Below, one piece after another: positions 1 to 9,131 of a DNA stretch of 61,298 nt. Each line of letters starts with the position of its first letter. The first letter of the stretch is position 1. The position numbers and the translations under genes were made by a program. The DNA is taken from positions 1 through 61,298 of the forward strand of contig NJBH01000022.1 of the NCBI GenBank assembly GCA_005223125.1. The letters are read 5' to 3'. This DNA is from Promethearchaeota archaeon Loki_b32 (GTDB lineage: Archaea > Asgardarchaeota > Lokiarchaeia > Sigyniarchaeales > SOKP01). The notes beneath the pieces are model-generated. The model searched no databases. It was given only the letters and a program-made list of their open reading frames with translations, and was not told where the DNA came from.

Positions 1-468
1 CTGTAACTCTTCTTTTCTTTTTATAGAAATACAATAATTTATGCCTATTGTTTTGACTTATTTTGAAGATATCATGAAGGATGTTCTCAAATAATGTTTG
101 CAAGAGAATGGGTAAAATCACGTAGAATTTATCGTGATAAGCGATGCTATTAATTAGATCGAGATGATGATCATATTGCTTCAAGCCAAACCTCTGAAAA
201 TCTTTATTAATAAATTTCTTTTTTGAAGCCGTGAGTTCAGGTTTATCATATAAACTATTGAATTGAGTAATTTTGAAATCTATAATCTCTTGAACCACTT
301 CTGATAAGCCTGGAATTAATCTGTTTTTGATATTAAAGGCCCTATCATAGAGTTTATATCCGTTCGATATCCAATTACTTGAAAATAAATCTAATATAAT
401 CAAGATCCACTTTTTCCATGATGCACTGATTTTCGCTTATAATTTGTAAAAATAAGTGATTCCTCCAT
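1..468 (-). pseudogene. Frameshifted hypothetical gene, cut by window edge
   Basis: Two overlapping minus-strand frames look like one broken gene. A short frame starts at ATG 468 (MEESLIFTNYKRKSVHH...) and hits TGA at 400-402. A second frame is open from about 436 to the left edge, has no start codon of its own, and continues with protein-like sequence (...WILIILDLFSSNW...). A one-base shift near 415-435 would join them. The open part is helix-rich (IAYHDKFYVILPILLQTLFE). I do not recognise the family. It sits beside three HEPN-type genes, so a related origin is possible but not shown. A sequencing or assembly indel would give the same picture. Confidence 0.5.
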
Positions 469-641
469 TTTAGATTTTATTATTAATGGACAAATCAATC
501 AAATTTTCTATTACTTTCTCTTGATCATGTTTTTATTTTATAAAGAACGCATATGCTTCTATTCATTTATGTATATTTTTGATTTTTGCAGGCATTTTAA
601 GAGATCGTATAAAATTATTCTAAGACTATAGGATAAAAATC

Positions 642-2033
642 TTATTCTTCGATATCGCTTGTTTTAACTTTTTCTAATAGTTCCAGAACTTTGAATTCTT
701 TTTTAATAACTCTGAGTGGCTTTCTTAAATTCTGATAGAAAAATTCAAGCATCCCAATATCGTCAAATTCAAGTCTGAAATTTAAAAGAGTTAGAATTAC
801 ATGCTCAACCATGCTTTTCATGAAATCCCTATCATCTGAAGTAATTGTATCTTCGGTTTCATGGACGAAAAGATTTCTTTTATGAAATAATATATTAATA
901 AGATGCTCAAAATCCTTTTTAGCGGGTTCTTTGTTTGGGTAAGTTGATTTCAATCGCTTGGTTACTTCTATGAGGGTGATTCCCCCCTTTTTGAGAAACA
1001 ACTTTTCTAAGATGTTCCAAAACTTTAAAAATGAAATCGAAAAACTTGTAGTCTTTAGAGCGTCATAATAGTTAGCAAAAGCTTCAATCAGGAGTGCATA
1101 TAACTTATTACGTTTTATATCCTGAACAATTGAAATCGTGTCTGCTATTTTGTTTAGTTTCTTTAAAGAGATATCTTTTGGTCTTGATGGTTTCTCATAG
1201 TATGTAAATAAAATACTTTTGCACTTATCGTCTTCTAAAATATATACCAATGGAATACGAATATTTGTGAGACTTCTTTCTGAAGGAAAAGGTCCTATTC
1301 CAAGTGAAATGACCCCCCGTCCCTGATATATAACAAATGCATATACCCCGACATTTACTTCTAAATCGTAGACCGCCTTCTTTACAGCAAAACCTATGTT
1401 TCGAGCATGAACTTTAACTATAAAATAATGAGTACCAAAATCGCTACATGCTCTGAATAGTTCTCTAACCTCTTTATTCTCATCAAAAATAGTGTTTTCG
1501 CTTGGGTATTCCGTATTTATATATTCCCTTATTGTTTGTGAGTAATCATTAATCTGAGGAACTAATTGAATTCTAATATCCTCATATTTCTGTAAAAATT
1601 CAACAGGTATTCCATCTCCAAAATTTAAGTTTAAAGGGAAAATCAACGTATATTCAATTAAAGGTTTATTCTTGATAGTTTCTAAATAGGTATCCAACTT
1701 TTCAAGAAAAATTTTAAGTAAATCACCATCAGATATTTGTTCTCGTTTGATTTCTTTAAGAGCATCATGTAAGGGATTAAAATATCTATTATCTTTTAGC
1801 CCATGTGAGAATTGTAGATTTTTTAATTTTGATTTTAGATTATAGTTACTTTCCTTGTCTAATAATTTCCCAAGTATTATGGTTTTTCTTTCAAATATCG
1901 TGAGATTTAGTTCACCAGTGATATAATTATTAGCTAGTTGTTGATTCGATCCCGTGAATAAATCCAATGAAGTTTTTATTAGTTCATATATTCTCTCTTT
2001 ATCTTCTAGTTTAATTACAATTTCATCACTCAA
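642..2033 (-). CDS. HEPN-domain protein (Apea-like), possible RNase
   Basis: 463-residue protein of no assigned function. The C-terminal third resembles HEPN domains of the Apea type: a long helix around LIEAFANYYDALK is followed, near residues 386-391, by R-N-L-F-V-H, which fits the R-x4-6-H active-site signature of HEPN ribonucleases. The N-terminal 250 residues are unrecognised and contain a mixed alpha/beta region. There is no signal peptide or membrane segment. It is the first of three consecutive HEPN-motif genes on this strand, spaced too far apart to be a tight operon. HEPN RNases commonly act in antiviral defence or toxin-antitoxin systems. That role here is inference. Confidence 0.6.
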   Translation of the reverse strand: MSDEIVIKLEDKERIYELIKTSLDLFTGSNQQLANNYITGELNLTIFERKTIILGKLLDKESNYNLKSKLKNLQFSHGLKDNRYFNPLHDALKEIKREQISDGDLLKIFLEKLDTYLETIKNKPLIEYTLIFPLNLNFGDGIPVEFLQKYEDIRIQLVPQINDYSQTIREYINTEYPSENTIFDENKEVRELFRACSDFGTHYFIVKVHARNIGFAVKKAVYDLEVNVGVYAFVIYQGRGVISLGIGPFPSERSLTNIRIPLVYILEDDKCKSILFTYYEKPSRPKDISLKKLNKIADTISIVQDIKRNKLYALLIEAFANYYDALKTTSFSISFLKFWNILEKLFLKKGGITLIEVTKRLKSTYPNKEPAKKDFEHLINILFHKRNLFVHETEDTITSDDRDFMKSMVEHVILTLLNFRLEFDDIGMLEFFYQNLRKPLRVIKKEFKVLELLEKVKTSDIEE

Positions 2034-2395
2034 TATTATCTAAACCTCTTTCCCTCTCAAAAAAATTACATTTAAAATTAAAAACTCCTAATATTAGAAT
2101 TAATTTCTTCCTATTTAATACCAAAGATTGTTTACTTCTATATGAAAGAATGCTATGGATTAAATTATTTTAAAGTCTTTACTAGCTTTGATTTTATTTG
2201 ATTTTAGAGAAAAAATAACACGATATAATGCAGAAAATAAGGTTAAGGTTCCTGATGAGACAGTAACTGATGTTGTTAATAAAAAAAATTCGATTAAAGA
2301 TAACTCTCCCATATGGCGGCAATATCATCTCACCCCCGTGGTGACCCCTCTTTATTACTTGGGGGGAAATTAATTTGAATTTTGAGAAATTCCAT
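2034..2395. other. Intergenic stretch with two small GC-rich hairpins
   Basis: No convincing gene. A 61-codon plus-strand frame at 2188-2373 looks accidental: it has no clear ribosome binding site and overlaps the hairpins. A locally GC-rich patch stands out from the AT-rich surroundings. TCACC (2330-2334) pairs with GGTGA (2340-2344), and CCCC (2345-2348) pairs with GGGG (2361-2364). On the minus strand these lie just downstream of the 2396-3217 gene and are followed by a T-rich run. They could therefore be a transcript-end structure. Confidence 0.35.
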
Positions 2396-3217
2396 TTACT
2401 CCATATATCTTGGCACATATCTAAGACCATCCTTATTCAAAATCTTACATAATCCTTCAGAAGTTTCATAAAGAAGATTATAGACTTTTTCACCGTTTAT
2501 AATCGCCCCTAATGCAATTCTACTATTCTTTAACAAATCTCTATCCTTTTTTTCAAAAGTAACGGGGAGATTTTCCAATTCCTCTAATATTGAATTGTAA
2601 TAAACAAATTCACTAACCAACTCTGGATTAAATTCTTTTACAACATTATATTTTTGAGCTAATATTTGAATATTGACTCTTAGGGCTTCTTTAATTATAT
2701 AGAAATCTCTTTGTTTTGTAAAATAAATATAAAATGTTTTAGTCCTCGGATCATAACCCCAAAACTCATTAGTATCAGTATATCGGTGAGTTATCATTTT
2801 ATCTCTTATAATTATGATTCTTAATTCTAAAATTTGTTCTTTCTTCAGCAAAAAATTCTTATATTCAATAAATAATTCATCTACTCCCTCAGTTTTCTTC
2901 AGAGTTTTTATATGGTCACGAAATGAATTATTCTTAAGTCCAGATTTCACATAATCTTGAAAAAATGAATGAGAAATATAATTCACTAAATAATCTAAAA
3001 AAGCTGAAGAAAATAAATATAAAGACCTCACATCAAGTTTTAAATATTGTAGGTGCTTAATACTTTCTCTAACATCGCTAACAAGAGTTTGTCCATATTT
3101 CTCTTTTGCTGCGTCAATCCTTTTTAATATTATTTGAAGGAATGATACTAAATCCATCAAATAAAATTGACTTTGAGGTTTCTTTTCAGAATAAACATAG
3201 GGGAATGATTGATACAT
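2396..3217 (-). CDS. HEPN-like protein (RDx4H motif)
   Basis: 273-residue hypothetical protein. Residues 138-144 read R-D-K-M-I-T-H, matching the HEPN/AbiU2-type signature R-[ND]-x4-H. It is preceded by the helix LRIIII and by an earlier long helical segment with SLYLFSSAFLDYL, as expected of a four-helix HEPN bundle. The remainder (residues 150-273) is unassigned. No membrane segments are seen. It lies between two other HEPN-motif genes on the same strand. A ribonuclease or abortive-infection role is inferred from the motif and neighbours only. Confidence 0.5.
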   Translation of the reverse strand: MYQSFPYVYSEKKPQSQFYLMDLVSFLQIILKRIDAAKEKYGQTLVSDVRESIKHLQYLKLDVRSLYLFSSAFLDYLVNYISHSFFQDYVKSGLKNNSFRDHIKTLKKTEGVDELFIEYKNFLLKKEQILELRIIIIRDKMITHRYTDTNEFWGYDPRTKTFYIYFTKQRDFYIIKEALRVNIQILAQKYNVVKEFNPELVSEFVYYNSILEELENLPVTFEKKDRDLLKNSRIALGAIINGEKVYNLLYETSEGLCKILNKDGLRYVPRYME

Positions 3218-3383
3218 ATATATCTACCTTATAAAAAATGTATTCTATTAATTTTTATCTTAAGCTATAATAAATACAATAGGAATATATATTTTTCATT
3301 CAGATTAGATAATTCTTTTTAAATATCATTAGTACTTAACAGACAAAGATTATTAAATCTAGTTAAATGCAAAGTTCTAATTT

Positions 3384-5777
3384 TTATTTAAAATTACGTA
3401 ATAACTCTTTGAATTCTTTTGAATCTCTAATATTTTTTAAATCTGGATCTGATTTAGCATCATCTAATAGATTTTTGTCGATATTTAATGCTACTTTTAA
3501 ATCTTCAACAGCTTCAAGTATGCTAGATTGAACAGATTTTAAGCAAGCTCTAAGATAATATGTCCTAGCATATTTTGTATCTAATTCCAACAAGTTCTCA
3601 ATAATTTTATTTGTTTTATCAAATTGTTTTAATTTAATAAATACAGCTCCTTTATTGTAGAGGGCTAATTTATTTGATGGATTGATTCCAATGATTTTAT
3701 CAAATGTTTCTAAAGCTTCATTAAGTAAATCTAAATTATCGAAGCAAACACCCATATCGTTCAATGCTTCTTGAAAGGTGGGATCTACTGATATTGCATT
3801 ATTATAACATTTTATTGCTTCTTTATACTTTTGTTGTTCAAGTAAAAGATGACCTTTAACAAACCAATAATCTCTGAAATTGAAGTTACATTTACATTCT
3901 GGATTAGGACATTCATTATTAAAATATAATAAATGATGATGAATGGGTATTATATAACCACATTTCTCACAACTTCTGTAATTATAATAATTCGCATTAC
4001 CATTAATATGTAAATTTAATGTTTTATTTTTAATATGTTTTTGAACTTCCTCATGGGAGAAATCAATAGGAAATGACAATACTTTGTATGAGAATGATCC
4101 ATCATCATTTTCTTCTCCCTTTCCAACAAATTCATACCTCCCTCTTTCATAATTAATATTCATATTGATACATTTCCCATCAGTAGTTTCGACTGCTATT
4201 AGAAATCGCTCAGGAGGAACCGCAAGTTTATTTAAGTTAATATTATATGAATTTGTTTCTCTCCAATCCAAATTCATTAAAACTTGAATAATACCTTTGC
4301 CTGTTTTTGCACTTCTAGCTGCAATTTCATTTTTATAAATTGATTTTAGATCCCAATTAATATATGGATAAATTGTGTTTAATAGAATTTTATTAAGATA
4401 ATTATAGACATTCAAAATACTTTGCCAAAGGTCTGAGAATTTTATAGTTTTATTTTGACCTGTTATTTTATTTTTATATGAAATTAAATACTTTTCAATA
4501 AATCCCTTTTCATTATCATAACTGAATTCGATATCACGTTCGAATTTAGCTCTATGTGTAATGTCATTTCTAATCCATCTCGTTACCTTAAGATTTTTTA
4601 AAAAAGTTAGAATCATTTTAATGGAGAGAGAATTATTTGAGTAATTTTTTTTTATTATTTTTGCTAATAAAGGTTGGATGTTTGTATAAAATTCTAAAAA
4701 AACGAAATATTTACTTCCACTTTTATTTCTATATTTATCTAAATTTAGATTTTTATTGTTTAGATCACTTTCCCATTTCTTTTTTAATTTCTTTAAGTTC
4801 TGAAATTCAGGATGATTATCTTCTAATTTGTGGATTAAAGATTCTATGGCAGTAATCGAAATAGTAATAACAGAAGCACCCATATGGATTTTATTAGTCC
4901 TATAAAGCGAACGAGCTAAAAGAAATAATTCTTGATGTGGATAAACAGGATTATTCTTCCGATTTTGTAAAAGCTTATTAAATTCCTCCATTTTACCATT
5001 ATTTCTGAGATAAGTGATATCTGGAATGCCCTTCAAATTGGTTACATCTTGAATTATTGGAATAAAAGGGTAATATTTCTGATTTATTATAAGATGACTA
5101 TTGAAAATGCATTTACTGAATTCATAAATCGAGATGGGTCTTACTTCATGTTGATACATCATATTTATATCGTTTGATGGAAAATACAATGAATAATATG
5201 TTAGAAATTCATTAATATCTTGAAAAAATTGATTTTGAGTCTTATAGATATATGAATTAAAAAATCCTTTTTCAATAAGTTGTTCAATAGTTATATTTTT
5301 ATTTATTAACGATTTCACTGGATATCTTTTAAAAAGTACAGATTTCATTTTTCTTTTAAATTTATATTCTTCAAATTCTTCTTTAATTAAACCAAGCTCA
5401 TTAAATACTTTATCTTGGGGAGCATAAATGGGTTGAAATGTTTGGAAATTTTCTAATTCGTTGCCTTTTTGAAAATGATACATATCTCTTCTTAACATTA
5501 TTTGATTTGGTTTATCAAAAGCATATAATCCTGTTGGAATACTTATATTAAATGGTAACTCTACATAAAATTCTATAAGTCCGTAAACTTCTAAGGCTTC
5601 AATAGGATTCTCTATACCACTTTTATCTTTATAGAATAACCAAACTTTTTTACAATCATTATCTTGACATCTTCCAACTACTTGTTTCTGAACCATCTTT
5701 ATTTTAATATCAGCTTTACACTCTGGACATTTTCGATTTCCATATTTTTTCAATAATTTTTCGTTTACATCTTTCAT
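3384..5777 (-). CDS. Zinc-ribbon / HEPN-like / TPR multidomain protein
   Basis: 797-residue protein. An N-terminal zinc ribbon is formed by C17-x2-C20 and C37-x4-C42. A central region has a helix at about 300-318 (ASVITISITAIESL) and R-N-D-I-T-H at 403-408, matching the HEPN R-x4-H motif. Near residue 600 a second treble-clef-like cluster follows (CEKCG ... CPNPECKC). The last 160 residues are tetratricopeptide repeats (KEAIKCYNNAISVDPTFQEAL and following units), suited to protein contacts. The combination suggests a nucleic-acid-associated HEPN effector with a partner-binding tail. The exact family is unknown to me. It is the upstream member of the HEPN run. Confidence 0.55.
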   Translation of the reverse strand: MKDVNEKLLKKYGNRKCPECKADIKIKMVQKQVVGRCQDNDCKKVWLFYKDKSGIENPIEALEVYGLIEFYVELPFNISIPTGLYAFDKPNQIMLRRDMYHFQKGNELENFQTFQPIYAPQDKVFNELGLIKEEFEEYKFKRKMKSVLFKRYPVKSLINKNITIEQLIEKGFFNSYIYKTQNQFFQDINEFLTYYSLYFPSNDINMMYQHEVRPISIYEFSKCIFNSHLIINQKYYPFIPIIQDVTNLKGIPDITYLRNNGKMEEFNKLLQNRKNNPVYPHQELFLLARSLYRTNKIHMGASVITISITAIESLIHKLEDNHPEFQNLKKLKKKWESDLNNKNLNLDKYRNKSGSKYFVFLEFYTNIQPLLAKIIKKNYSNNSLSIKMILTFLKNLKVTRWIRNDITHRAKFERDIEFSYDNEKGFIEKYLISYKNKITGQNKTIKFSDLWQSILNVYNYLNKILLNTIYPYINWDLKSIYKNEIAARSAKTGKGIIQVLMNLDWRETNSYNINLNKLAVPPERFLIAVETTDGKCINMNINYERGRYEFVGKGEENDDGSFSYKVLSFPIDFSHEEVQKHIKNKTLNLHINGNANYYNYRSCEKCGYIIPIHHHLLYFNNECPNPECKCNFNFRDYWFVKGHLLLEQQKYKEAIKCYNNAISVDPTFQEALNDMGVCFDNLDLLNEALETFDKIIGINPSNKLALYNKGAVFIKLKQFDKTNKIIENLLELDTKYARTYYLRACLKSVQSSILEAVEDLKVALNIDKNLLDDAKSDPDLKNIRDSKEFKELLRNFK

Positions 5778-6244
5778 TAGTAAAATACACTACTTTTACT
5801 TAGTTCTATGATTTATAACACGATTTAGTTATATAAATAAGAGAGATTTAAGGATTAATAATTAATATTGCAATAATAATGAAGAATTTTGACTGTTAGT
5901 ATCCATTTCATGGTACTATATTATGCAATTAAATAGAATTGAGATGACTAATTCATTCTTTGAATAGAATTAGTGGCTGTTATAATTTTTCGATTTTTAA
6001 GAATAACTTAAAAATAATTGCTTTATATCTCACTAACAATAGTATTTTAGCATCTCTACTAAAAGCTATATTTCAATCAATTAGATTTACTTATATTAAT
6101 ATATCCTATTTCAATATACATACATTTAATTCTTAATATTTTCTTAATTTTTATAGATGATTTAAGACAATGTTGCTAAAATCAAGTAATAGTAAATATC
6201 AAAAAGAAACCAATTTTTTATATTTATAGAAGAGAGGAACTAAA
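5778..6244. other. AT-rich intergenic region, no gene seen
   Basis: 467 bases between divergently transcribed genes. I see no open frame of useful length, tRNA or strong inverted repeat. It should contain promoters for the zinc-ribbon/HEPN gene on the left and the winged-helix gene on the right. AGAGAGGAAC just before 6245 is a plausible Shine-Dalgarno site for the right-hand gene. Confidence 0.4.
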
Positions 6245-6760
6245 ATGAATGAATTGACAGTTTTGATGCATTTACTAAGCAAAAAAATTAATAAATCACA
6301 AATAGGAGCTACTAAACAGGAAATTCTTAAAAATTTAAATGTTAAAGATAAGAATAAATCGATTTACTTTCAAACTATGATTAATAACTTATCTAATTAT
6401 CTTGAACCTTTAGGACTTCAAGTTAGATTTAACCCATTAAATTCATATTGGTATATTTCCTTCGATCCAGAAACAACTGAAATAATTTCAGCAAATCCAT
6501 TTGAAGGAAACCCTAGATTAGCCGCAACATTATATTGCACCATGATATGCTGCTTTAATAGTACTGGAGAAGCAACTATTCAAAAAATAAAAGAATTAAG
6601 GAAAAAAAAAGGGGTATTAGAAGATATAAAAGAATTAGATAAAATGGGATTTGTTAATCTTGAAAAAAGTTTGAATAAGGTTAGTCTAACACCTTTAATA
6701 GGATATTTACTTGATTTAGAAAAATTATTTGTAAAAATTGCTCTTAAATTGAAAAATTAA
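6245..6760 (+). CDS. Tandem winged-helix protein, ScpB/MAGE-like (tentative)
   Basis: 171-residue protein. Residues 1-75 look like a winged helix: helices around TVLMHLLSKK and TKQEILKNL, then a recognition helix and a beta wing ending in YWYISFD. Residues 85-140 look like a second winged helix (PRLAATLYCTMICCF ... ATIQKIKELR ... LDKMGFV). Two consecutive winged helices with this spacing recall ScpB and Nse3/MAGE kleisin-binding proteins. A simple DNA-binding regulator would look much the same. No ScpA or SMC gene is nearby to decide. AGAGAGGA precedes the ATG. Confidence 0.4.
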   Translation: MNELTVLMHLLSKKINKSQIGATKQEILKNLNVKDKNKSIYFQTMINNLSNYLEPLGLQVRFNPLNSYWYISFDPETTEIISANPFEGNPRLAATLYCTMICCFNSTGEATIQKIKELRKKKGVLEDIKELDKMGFVNLEKSLNKVSLTPLIGYLLDLEKLFVKIALKLKN

Positions 6761-6798
6761 AAGAGAAACAAAAATCTGAAAATTAAAAGTATAATAAA

Positions 6799-7434
6799 TT
6801 AATTTTTAGTAGTAATTTCGAGAATCATTTCCGCGACTTGGTTATTATATGTTTCAACATCTGCGAAACCTTCTATAGTTTCGCCACATGTTATAAATGT
6901 GTCAGTAATCGCTATTTTTCGTGCTTCAAAAAATTCTGTTATTTTCCCTTTCACTTCCGTAAGTTTTTTCTCCTTATCTCCTTTAACCAAATCGATTTTA
7001 TTTATGCATACATAAATTTTATCTGGAAAAAATCTAACATCATTGAAAAACTCAAATTGAGGATCTAGATCTCTATCGAGCGAGAAGACGGCTATAATCT
7101 TGGTTGCGATACGGGAGATTGTTATAATGCCCATTTTCACAACTGCTCTAGCCCGATCGCCTCCTGGAGCGAAGATAGTGTGCGCTTTGTTTGTTGAGTC
7201 TTCTCTAAACACGATTCGGTTAGGGTGAATTGTTTTTGTTTCTTTTTCGTTAAGAGCATCCTCTTTTTCTCCTCCTGGAACTGTTGCTTCTCCTGAAAAA
7301 TCAGCTTTAACAACAGAACATTTTGTTCCACCTTTAACCTTTTCAATGTCACCCTGTTTTAAATATCGAACAAATAATCGAAGAATACTGGTTTTTCCAA
7401 CACTTATATCCCCCAGAAGTCCTATATTTACCAT
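6799..7434 (-). CDS. Ras-like small GTPase with non-canonical G3 motif
   Basis: 211-residue GTPase. The P-loop is GDISVGKTS (residues 8-16) and G4 is NKID (145-148). In place of the usual DxxG, the G3 position reads APGGD (89-93), so the Walker B aspartate is replaced. A Pro-Gly-Gly at this place is reminiscent of MglA-type GTPases, which often pair with Roadblock regulators. No lipidation cysteine is seen at the C-terminus, which points to a soluble protein. The gene starts three bases after the stop of the upstream gene (7438-8250), so the two are almost certainly cotranscribed and may work together. Confidence 0.8.
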   Translation of the reverse strand: MVNIGLLGDISVGKTSILRLFVRYLKQGDIEKVKGGTKCSVVKADFSGEATVPGGEKEDALNEKETKTIHPNRIVFREDSTNKAHTIFAPGGDRARAVVKMGIITISRIATKIIAVFSLDRDLDPQFEFFNDVRFFPDKIYVCINKIDLVKGDKEKKLTEVKGKITEFFEARKIAITDTFITCGETIEGFADVETYNNQVAEMILEITTKN

Positions 7435-7437
7435 TTA

Positions 7438-8250
7438 TTACGCTTCACCTTCCAATAATTTATTTAATAATAATTCATAATCAGGGATCAAAAATTGCTC
7501 AAGCAATGCGTTATTATGAGCATTTATAAGTGCTATTAGTATTTCTTTAACATTCTTTGCATTTTTTGAATACTTAATTAAATTCTCTGCGGTAGGATCT
7601 CCATTAAATTCTCTTGCGTGTTCCTCAAATCCAAATTTGCTAAGTTCGGGTAGCGCATTAAAAAATCCAAAAGCAGAATAGCCTTGATATTGGTAAAAAA
7701 TGAAAAATCTTGTTTTGATATTTTTTATAATCTGAGATAAATATGCAGAAGGGTAAATTTCTCCTAATGTGAGTTCTTCATCCTGTTTAATTACGAAATA
7801 CGGAGAAATTGGAGATACTTGTATTCCATACATTTCTTTTGGAGGAATAGAAATAAATGGTAACTTTTCTGATACAATTGTCCAGAGATCTTCTCTTTTT
7901 TTTTCTAATAAGATATCTTTAATTTCATCATACGCAAAATAAAAATCTGCTTGAAGTGCTAATAATGAACTTAAATATACTGATAAAGAAGCAAAAGTAG
8001 CTTCCAACACAGGTCTTCTCCCTCCATTAGCTTCTGAAGGTTTAACAGTACCTTTCCAAGCTCTCAATCCAGAATAAGCAAATGATTTCACATCAAAAAA
8101 AGCACCTGAAAGAAATAGAAAAGATATTGCTTCAGCTTTTTCTCCTGTTAAAAAATCTAAAGATTTTGTAATTAATACGCTCTCTAATTTTTCGTCATGA
8201 AACTTCGAGTGGATTATGGGCATTTGTAGCCAAGTTTTTTTCTTTGCCAA
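7438..8250 (-). CDS. Hypothetical protein cotranscribed with small GTPase
   Basis: 270-residue protein that I do not recognise. It appears soluble, with a mixed fold: a central hydrophobic helix (SVYLSSLLALQADFYFAYDE), a beta-rich middle (ISIPPKEMYGIQVSPISPYF) and a helical C-terminus (KEILIALINAHNNALLEQFL). There are no zinc clusters, P-loop or signal peptide. Its stop lies three bases before the start of the small GTPase, a spacing typical of functional partners. An effector or regulator of the GTPase is a reasonable inference but rests only on position. Confidence 0.6.
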   Translation of the reverse strand: MAKKKTWLQMPIIHSKFHDEKLESVLITKSLDFLTGEKAEAISFLFLSGAFFDVKSFAYSGLRAWKGTVKPSEANGGRRPVLEATFASLSVYLSSLLALQADFYFAYDEIKDILLEKKREDLWTIVSEKLPFISIPPKEMYGIQVSPISPYFVIKQDEELTLGEIYPSAYLSQIIKNIKTRFFIFYQYQGYSAFGFFNALPELSKFGFEEHAREFNGDPTAENLIKYSKNAKNVKEILIALINAHNNALLEQFLIPDYELLLNKLLEGEA

Positions 8251-8420
8251 AATTAAAACACTCCTTACGATAATTTCGATAAAAATAATAAGAATTGCTG
8301 TATAATTAATTTTTTTAATTTAAATAAAACAATATATTATCTCAATATAATTTTATGCTTATGAATATAATTAGTTTAAATGACTTTTACTCAATAGTTC
8401 AACTATTTATGAAGTAAAAT

Positions 8421-9050
8421 TTAATTATGAGAGCTGATTTCTTTAGCCAAAAGTTCTCTCATTTTTAATGTAATCATATCATATTCTTTTATAGATCCTA
8501 AATTTGTAATATTAATTTGTTCGATCAGTTCCGTGCTTTTAAAATAATCATAATTCAAACTCATATTTGGATTGTTATCTTTGATTTTAATGAGTGCTCC
8601 TTTTAAAAAAACACGAATGAAATCTTCAGAGGTTTCTTTTATCGCTCTTTTCTCTGGGTCTATAATTTTTATCTCCACCCTATTTAGACCGTAGCAATTT
8701 AAGATGCATAATAACTCATCATCTTTTTGATTACTTTTAGAAAAGATTTTTCTTTTTATATTTGTTCCTTCAACTTTCTCCTTTGGAATTTCTTCTACAA
8801 AATATTGGTCTTCACTGAAAGAATTTGTTTTTTTTAGCACTTTTTGTGAGTAAAGCTCATCTGCACTATAAAACGATTTACCAGATATTAGAGAACTTAG
8901 GAAATTTAAAACCTCTCTTAATTCACTTATTTCTAATTCTAATTCTTTGAGATGTTCTTTTTTTTTGTAGTAGATATCTTGAAGTTTACTGAGCATCTGT
9001 GATAGCTTCTCAATTTCATTTTCGTTGTCTTTAGGATCCATTGATTTCAT
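8421..9050 (-). CDS. Coiled-coil hypothetical protein
   Basis: 209-residue protein. Residues 8-55 form a strongly predicted coiled coil (ENEIEKLSQMLSKLQ... HLKELELEISELRE). A low-complexity linker follows. The C-terminal domain (about residues 110-205) has alternating strands and helices (LLCILNCYGLNRVEIKII, FIRVFLKGALIKIK, LIEQINITNLG). The C-terminal fold is not recognised. It is followed after about 170 bases by the GTPase-linked pair on the same strand and could belong to the same regulon. No function is assigned. Confidence 0.55.
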   Translation of the reverse strand: MKSMDPKDNENEIEKLSQMLSKLQDIYYKKKEHLKELELEISELREVLNFLSSLISGKSFYSADELYSQKVLKKTNSFSEDQYFVEEIPKEKVEGTNIKRKIFSKSNQKDDELLCILNCYGLNRVEIKIIDPEKRAIKETSEDFIRVFLKGALIKIKDNNPNMSLNYDYFKSTELIEQINITNLGSIKEYDMITLKMRELLAKEISSHN

Positions 9051-9131
9051 ATATGTTTTATAAGAACTTAAATTTATTTAAAAATTAGTGCTATAGATTA
9101 ATTAAGTAATTTATTTTTAAGTGAGATTAAA

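Noticed and set aside
2188-2373. 61-codon plus-strand frame in the gap between HEPN genes
   Set aside because: No ribosome binding site, no family resemblance, and its end overlaps hairpins; more likely chance.
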